DNA of 64,000 nucleotides from Diphasiastrum complanatum (Eukaryota; Streptophyta; Lycopodiopsida; Lycopodiales; Lycopodiaceae), in NCBI GenBank assembly GCA_029204225.1, contig CM055094.1:21507584-21571583 (forward strand), given 5' to 3'. A program made the position numbers and the translations under genes. Position 1 is the first letter of the stretch, and the number at the start of each line of letters is the position of its first letter. Below are positions 58,843 through 64,000 of this stretch, in pieces. The notes beneath the pieces were generated by a model. It was not told where the DNA came from and did no database searches. It saw only the letters and a list, made by a program, of their open reading frames with translations.

Positions 58843-59051
58843 AGTTTCTTGCCATGATTTGCAGATCGATAAGACTGTTTTTCTTTGATGTGAACGCTTT
58901 AGTAGATGGAAAGAAAACTTTGATGTGCAATACGATTTGCATTTACATGAGAAGTCATGTTAGTTAATGGTAGAAAATAGAATCTTGAAGTATGGACCCC
59001 ATGCGTTGCGGCTACCCAATTTCCAGTTAACTACATATGTTACTAGTGAGG

Positions 59052-60480
59052 TCAAGTCATCGGAGTTGTGTGGGCAGACCAAAAACTCGGTCGAAGTTTT
59101 AAAATTCGATGATTTCTCTCTCTTACGTGGCATTTATTAGATAGCCCTTTTGGGCCATGGAACTCCTCGAATGTAAACTCCATATCATTTGAGTCTGTTT
59201 CATCTGATGAAGCATGACACTTTGTTTGTATCGATCCTTCGTCTATGACATAGAGTACATGGGTGTCTTTTTCGATGTAAGCTTCACTAGGTCGACCGTT
59301 TGGTGCTTTGCAGTCGGCCCTTGTGGAGAGAAGGAACTCTTTCTCTTTTGAGAAGCCGCTTGCGTGGAATCTGTTGCAATAGGCCTGCAAGTAGAGTTGG
59401 TATTATTGGCTGGTTCTGAGGGAGTCTCCCAAGCTTTTATCTGCTAGCATCAAGTGGTCTCAAAATCGAGGTCAGTGGCTCAACTGCTGCAAAGTGACAT
59501 CTATCAGAAGATAGCCCAATAACTGGAGGTTTGCTTGTTCTTGATATAGTCATGGAGGCAGTTGGAAGCAAACTGGGTCCAGTCATAAAGGTTTTGATCC
59601 TGTAGTTTAGAATCAGCCATCATGTGGAATATTTTCATGGGGATACGCGTGATCTTGGACCTATAGGCCTATTTATATTTCGTTAGATAGGCGCACGGAG
59701 CAGCTAAGGGCTTATCATTTATGACCTCGATACGGTAACCATCTTTTTTTTTCCCATTTGTCCACTGAAGGGTCTATGTATTTGAAGTATGTTGTGGATT
59801 CAATCTTTCTGAGGGTCATATTGACTGTGTTTGGTCCCCTAGGGAAGCCAAATGTATTGAGGTCAGCTCCAGAAATAGGGATAATATAAACAAAATTTTG
59901 GTTAGGAGGTAACATGAACTGGAAAATCTGTCGGTGTGGTTATAAGCAATATGTAATCGAAATGGGCTCTGATAGCCGCTGATCAAAAGAGGAAGTTGGA
60001 ACTCTATGCGGCTCAGGAACTAGTGTGTCTCCTGGTACGAAGTGTTCATCTCAGAGATATCGAGGCTTTCCATGGTGATGTCAATTATGTCTTGAGTTGG
60101 GTCATCAGAACTGGAAGATGTTGTGGCAGACAGTTCTGGACTCGGCTGATGACTCTGTTGAAGCTTCGGCTCTAGTAACATACAAGTGGAGTCTCGGCTC
60201 GGTCGATTGTGGAGGGCTTCGGATCGGTCGTCTTTGGATGGACTCAGCTCAGTCAACTTTGTATGCAGAGTATGGACGCTCAGTTCAGTCTACAGTGAAT
60301 GCAGAATATGGACGCTTGGCTCGGTCCACAGTGATTGCAGAGCATGGGGGCTAGGCTCTCTGAGCAGTGTATGTAGAGTATTGCTCAGCAATGTATGTAG
60401 ACTAAAAATTTGTGGAAAACTTTGGAGCAATGTTGCTCTGATAGGATGTGAAAACGCTAATTATTGCATGATGATTCAAC
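59052..60480 (-). pseudogene. Family U, most complete copy
   Basis: From 5' to 3' on the minus strand there is the 36-bp array (about 60350-60250), a segment with TSSSSDDPTQDIIDI and MESLDISEMNTSYQ (60256-60020), MLPPNQNFVYIIPISGADLN (59915-59715), the KDGYR and CAYL segment near 59740-59680, and a last segment 59390-59052 with AYCNRFHASGFSKEKEFLLS, an acidic stretch (DETDSNDMEFTFEEF) and a basic end. The copy is interrupted but preserves the order best. No known domain is recognised. The acidic middle and basic tail would suit a nuclear or gag-like protein, which is only a guess. Confidence 0.5.
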
Positions 60481-60544
60481 TGATCTCGTAGGAATGATTT
60501 GAAGAGGCATATTTATGTGCATATGATTCCTTTTGGTTCAGGTT

Positions 60545-60890
60545 AGGTCATAATTTAAAAAATATTTTTCTTGATACAAGAATTGTAATTTAAAACACTT
60601 TTAAACATTTTAAAAAAAAATTAGAAACTTTTGTTTTAATAAGCAGAAAGTTTTTTTTAGTTATTCTAATGCTTGTGTCCAATGATTTTATTTTGAATAG
60701 TATTATTATTTCATATAAGCTAATTTGCAATTATTAACAAAAATCTATTAACAAAATTTTAGTAGCTTGATTAATTTTCTTGCAAAATACAACATTTTTT
60801 TTAGCATTACAATATCTTTATTTGAAGAGTTTTAAATATGGATATATTTTATAAAATTAAAAAGAAATGGGTCTCCATGTCATTTATTTT
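60545..60890. repeat. AT-rich block, short form
   Basis: This is the inverted twin of 26840-27125 and part of 41940-42300. No gene is seen. Confidence 0.65.
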
Positions 60891-61194
60891 TTTTGGGATC
60901 ATCGTGTTTCATGATGAAGAATCTTAGTAAATTCTTCCCTGGTGCATTCTTCCAAAATCAGATGAATGGCTTTTTTCTTTGGCTACACAAGCTCGCTAGA
61001 GATGTTGTCAAGTCACACGTACTTTTCTCTTTTTACGCCAGCACATGATTGATTTGTTGCAAACCCTTATGCTAAACTCTTTTTACATTTACGCTACTGT
61101 AACAGAATGTTTGAGACCATTCATGTGAGACACTTTTACACTCGTATTTTATTACAATCTTTGGCCTTATATACACAAGTCCTTCCATGATATT

Positions 61195-61240
61195 GTGTTT
61201 GCTTGGTCATACTTACCTAACATCAAAAGTGAATGGTACT
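61195..61240 (-). other. Second paralogous site without the chromovirus
   Basis: On the minus strand the target word GTAAG occurs once (61216-61212) between the same flanks as at 9021 and 15301. A third such site, with one base change in the target, is at 42988-42992. Confidence 0.95.
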
Positions 61241-61394
61241 TTCTGTTTGATGTTTTCTGCAATTTTGAAATTGAAAACCTATCTTTATGTTCTTGTTCTT
61301 TTCTAAAACATTTCAAAGATTTCATTTCAGAAAAATTTGATTATGTGCTAACAACGCACTGCAATATAATTAGAAGTATGTACCTCAGAAAATC

Positions 61395-62420
61395 TTAGCT
61401 ATTTAGGAAAAACATCATTGAACTCTTGTTTTAAATATTGCTTTAAAAGCTGTTCTTGATGCTAATTTTTGGTGTTAAAGCATGTTAACACATTCACATC
61501 ACAATGCATACGAGATTTCAAAACAAGATGAAAAAGCTCATACTTAGAATCATGTAGTTTTTCCATAACTTCCGCCGAGCAAACCATCGATGATGGGAGT
61601 ACATTAGTCTCCCCATAAATAGAGACTATCTTGTCAAACTTATCTTTAAATACAATAGTATGGTTTTTAAAATCTATTTTCAACGAATCTGATTTATCAA
61701 AAAACCATTCATATCATAGGATTACATAAGTTCTATCAAGGTTCATAACATGGAAGTCGAGCCGCTCAACATGATCTTGCATCCGAACCTCCAAATTAGG
61801 GACTTTCACATCCCAAACTTCTGTGTCTGACCCTGAGGCTAGATGACCACATGATGTTGATCACTGGCCATGGTGGGCACCCGAAGCTTCTATACAAGCC
61901 GCACATTCAAAAAGGTTGTGAGTACCTCCAAAATCAAACATTATACTTATGTCTTTCCCTAGAATATTGCCTTTAACTTGAAACCATTGATTAGACTTGA
62001 AAGAAAGTGTACTGAAGTTACAAGTATATTCGCAACCATTTAACAAATCAACTTTCAATTCACAACCATTTAACAAATCGACTTTCAATTTACCTGTCGG
62101 TAAATCCATCGCCATGAAACTTGATGATTTATTTTCCCTCTCGGATCTCTGTTTGGCATGATGCCCAAGTTTTTTGGCAAGCAGTAGCTTCTAGTTCATC
62201 AAAAAATAGATTTTTTATCTTATTACTTTTTGGCTTTTCATTCTTAGGCTTTTGGGCTGATTGGTCGTGCATGCTCTTCCATGAGGCAATCACGGTGCTA
62301 TCGTAGGCTTTAGCTACTCGGATAGCATGTTCCAATATGGTGGACATTCCATTTGCACTCCTTTTGGTAATCGGCTGACAATCCATACTATGAATTGCCA
62401 CTGTGTCAATTTCCAATCAA
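61395..62420 (-). mobile_element. Ty3/gypsy fossil: gag tail and protease region
   Basis: This is the inverted twin of 24935-25970, with the same 30-bp direct repeat (about 62095-62035), a protease-like GGTHN region and a segment reading VSIYGETNVLPSSMVC. It is broken and has no LTRs. Confidence 0.7.
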
Positions 62421-62860
62421 GTGACCCTTAAGTGATTATTAGAAGCCTTTTTTAAATGGAAAAAAATAGCATATACCTCTAAAAGGATACGGTTGCTAGG
62501 TCTACAAAGTACTCAACAAAAATTGCTTTTTTTTTTTTTTAAGGCTTTCAATTGCCTTAACCCAAAAAAGTAAATAAGGAAAAAGTAATGGCAAACCTGA
62601 ATGCAATAAAGGAACTTCCAAAATCCCTATTCAAGAGCAAAAAATCCAAAATCCCCCCCCCCCCCTTAATATAACTAGTAGCATTATTCTCAAAGCATCT
62701 ACGATGAGCTACAAACAACACTTGGAGAGTAAAGAATTAGGAATCTATCAAATACTCTTGCATCTAGTATTTGGAAAGTTAGACATAACGATAGTATCAT
62801 AAGAATGAGTTAGAGAAGCTTGTGAAGCCATCCAGAGGTATGTTGTTGTTTTATTAGTTG
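62420..62860. repeat. Spacer with 13-base C run
   Basis: This is the inverted twin of 24500-24935. The C run is at 62653-62665 (ten bases in the twin). No gene is supported. Confidence 0.65.
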
Positions 62861-62861
62861 C

Positions 62862-63773
62862 CTAGATACATATCAAGCTACCCCGAGTTACCACAGATCT
62901 ATTATATGAGTTAAACACAAGTCTATATGAGGCAAGGTGTATATATTGCAAAAAGCGAAAAGGAAGGTCTCCCCTTTTATCATATTTGGACAGATGTGTA
63001 CAACCGGTAATTGGGTTAAAGGTAATTGTAATATTCAGAAAGTTCACCAAATTACATGTGTTGTTGTTCCCGTCTATCTCAAGGTATTCCAGGGGATAGA
63101 TCCAAAAAGGATTGTCAGGTGTTCTTGGTTGAGTCTTGTCTAGGAAACGTCCAACCGTATGATTATTGATAAAACATATATCGTCAATGTACCTGAACGA
63201 ATATTTGAAGTCGTTTATAAATTTAATTTCCCCTAATCTTGCAAGCCTCTTAATAAACTGCATTTTAAAAAAAGAAAGGTACCAATTACAAGACATTGGT
63301 GAATATGAAAAACCCATTGGTATTCCCCCAACCTGTTGCCAAGTATGATCCCCAAGTCTGATAATGCAATTGTCTATCAAATAGGAATTCCAAATGCATA
63401 AGGTATTCTTGCGGTCTATAGTAATCCATTCATATGAACCTGTATTTTTCGAAACCCATTTAAAATCATTGGTTCCGGATATTCGTTTGTATTTGAGCAA
63501 TATCATTTTGGCAATTTTAAATGCCGAACAAATCATTTTAGTCATAATAGTTTTCAAATCGTCAATCCCGTTCAAAGAAATATTGCTTTTTTGGGGGTAA
63601 CCTAATTCTTTGCTTGCTAGTTTTTTGAGTTTGTAATGCAATTTCAGGCTGAAATTTTCAGCACACAAGGCTTGTAGGAGGGCGAGTTCCTGCATCCATC
63701 TAATGTTCGACACATTTTGGTGCTGATTTTTTAGATTTGATACTTGCTGTTTTTTGTGTCTTGTAGGGCACAT
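62862..63773 (-). CDS. Reverse transcriptase relic, 303 codons, possibly Penelope-like
   Basis: The frame starts MCPTRHKKQQVSNLKNQHQN and carries RT motifs: RLGDHTWQQVGGIPMGFSYS (about 139-158), the palm FRYIDDICFINN (193-204), and a later part with LNITITF and HLSKYDKRGDLPF (about 246-272). The order IPMG, then YIDD about 40 residues later, then YDKR resembles a broad class of eukaryotic RTs that I associate with Penelope-like elements; the class assignment is uncertain. No GIY-YIG endonuclease, integrase or RNase H is seen, and the early finger motifs are missing, so this is probably a truncated element. It starts just after a telo-box (about 63768-63776) and a TATATATATATAGA junction with satellite. 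Confidence 0.65.
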   Translation of the reverse strand: MCPTRHKKQQVSNLKNQHQNVSNIRWMQELALLQALCAENFSLKLHYKLKKLASKELGYPQKSNISLNGIDDLKTIMTKMICSAFKIAKMILLKYKRISGTNDFKWVSKNTGSYEWITIDRKNTLCIWNSYLIDNCIIRLGDHTWQQVGGIPMGFSYSPMSCNWYLSFFKMQFIKRLARLGEIKFINDFKYSFRYIDDICFINNHTVGRFLDKTQPRTPDNPFWIYPLEYLEIDGNNNTCNLVNFLNITITFNPITGCTHLSKYDKRGDLPFRFLQYIHLASYRLVFNSYNRSVVTRGSLICI

Positions 63774-63849
63774 TTAGGGTTTGAGAAAGTTTATCTTCTT
63801 GGCTGGTTTTTATGGCAAGAGATTTGAGCCCACCTATATTTATATATAT

Positions 63850-64000
63850 ATAGAACTCTAGGTCCACTCAAGCCTACGTGGCACAGGGCCTAGTTGACAT
63901 GACATACAAGGTTATGGTAGGCCTACATGGCTTGCCACATGGCAACCCTCAAGCCTGCATGATTCGCCATGTGGTAGACCTACGTGGCTTACCATCTGCT
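63850..64000. repeat. Palindromic satellite, copy 4, runs off the window
   Basis: CCTACATGGCTTGCCACATG and CCACGTGGC-like words continue to the window edge. This is the inverted twin of 23340-23500. Confidence 0.85.

Overview
The window looks like a repeat-dominated, AT-rich stretch of a land-plant nuclear genome. The evidence is a chromovirus-type Ty3/gypsy element with an initiator-Met tRNA primer site, several Ty1/copia fossils, plant-style telo-boxes (AAACCCTAA), long (CT)n tracts, and a divergent plant-like histone H3/CENH3 reading frame. I see no rRNA or tRNA gene, no CRISPR and no ordinary housekeeping gene. The lineage cannot be fixed from the sequence; most amplified protein families here are ones I do not recognise, which fits a poorly sampled plant group better than a crop. 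Almost the whole window is a mosaic of a few duplicated blocks in both orientations: 1-7450 returns in direct orientation at 44421-52830; 7540-19740 (less one 6.3-kb insertion) returns inverted at 38300-44440; 23500-33700 returns inverted at about 48770-63850; 34250-38290 returns direct at 53440-59050. Spot comparisons by eye give roughly 3-4% difference between arms. This looks like an ampliconic, palindrome-rich region, as known from sex chromosomes and other recombination-poor regions, but the chromosome type is inference. Region by region: 0-7.5 kb holds a copia fossil, an unknown amplified family (here family U), a (CT)n tract directly before an intact 517-codon gene with a tandemly duplicated domain, and a conserved 70-codon frame. 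7.5-20 kb holds more U copies, gypsy protease fossils, a nearly whole chromovirus at 9026-15300 flanked by GTAAG, an AT-rich block and a copia fossil with one LTR. 20-34 kb holds U, an ACGT-core (G-box) promoter-like array with TATA box, a palindromic satellite, a reverse-transcriptase relic, gypsy fossils, a 241-bp tandem repeat and a broken copy of the 517-codon gene. 34-44 kb holds satellite, the unknown family X, and a copia fossil. 44-54 kb repeats the first 7.5 kb. 54-64 kb holds the most interesting piece: a 152-codon divergent H3/CENH3-like frame on the minus strand (55638-56096) with its own TATA and ACGT-rich upstream array, then family X, the most complete U copy, gypsy fossils and the longest reverse-transcriptase frame. 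The genes do not form a pathway. The order of events that can be read is: block duplication, then chromovirus insertion (three related copies of the target site lack it), with microsatellites and minisatellites changing length among copies.
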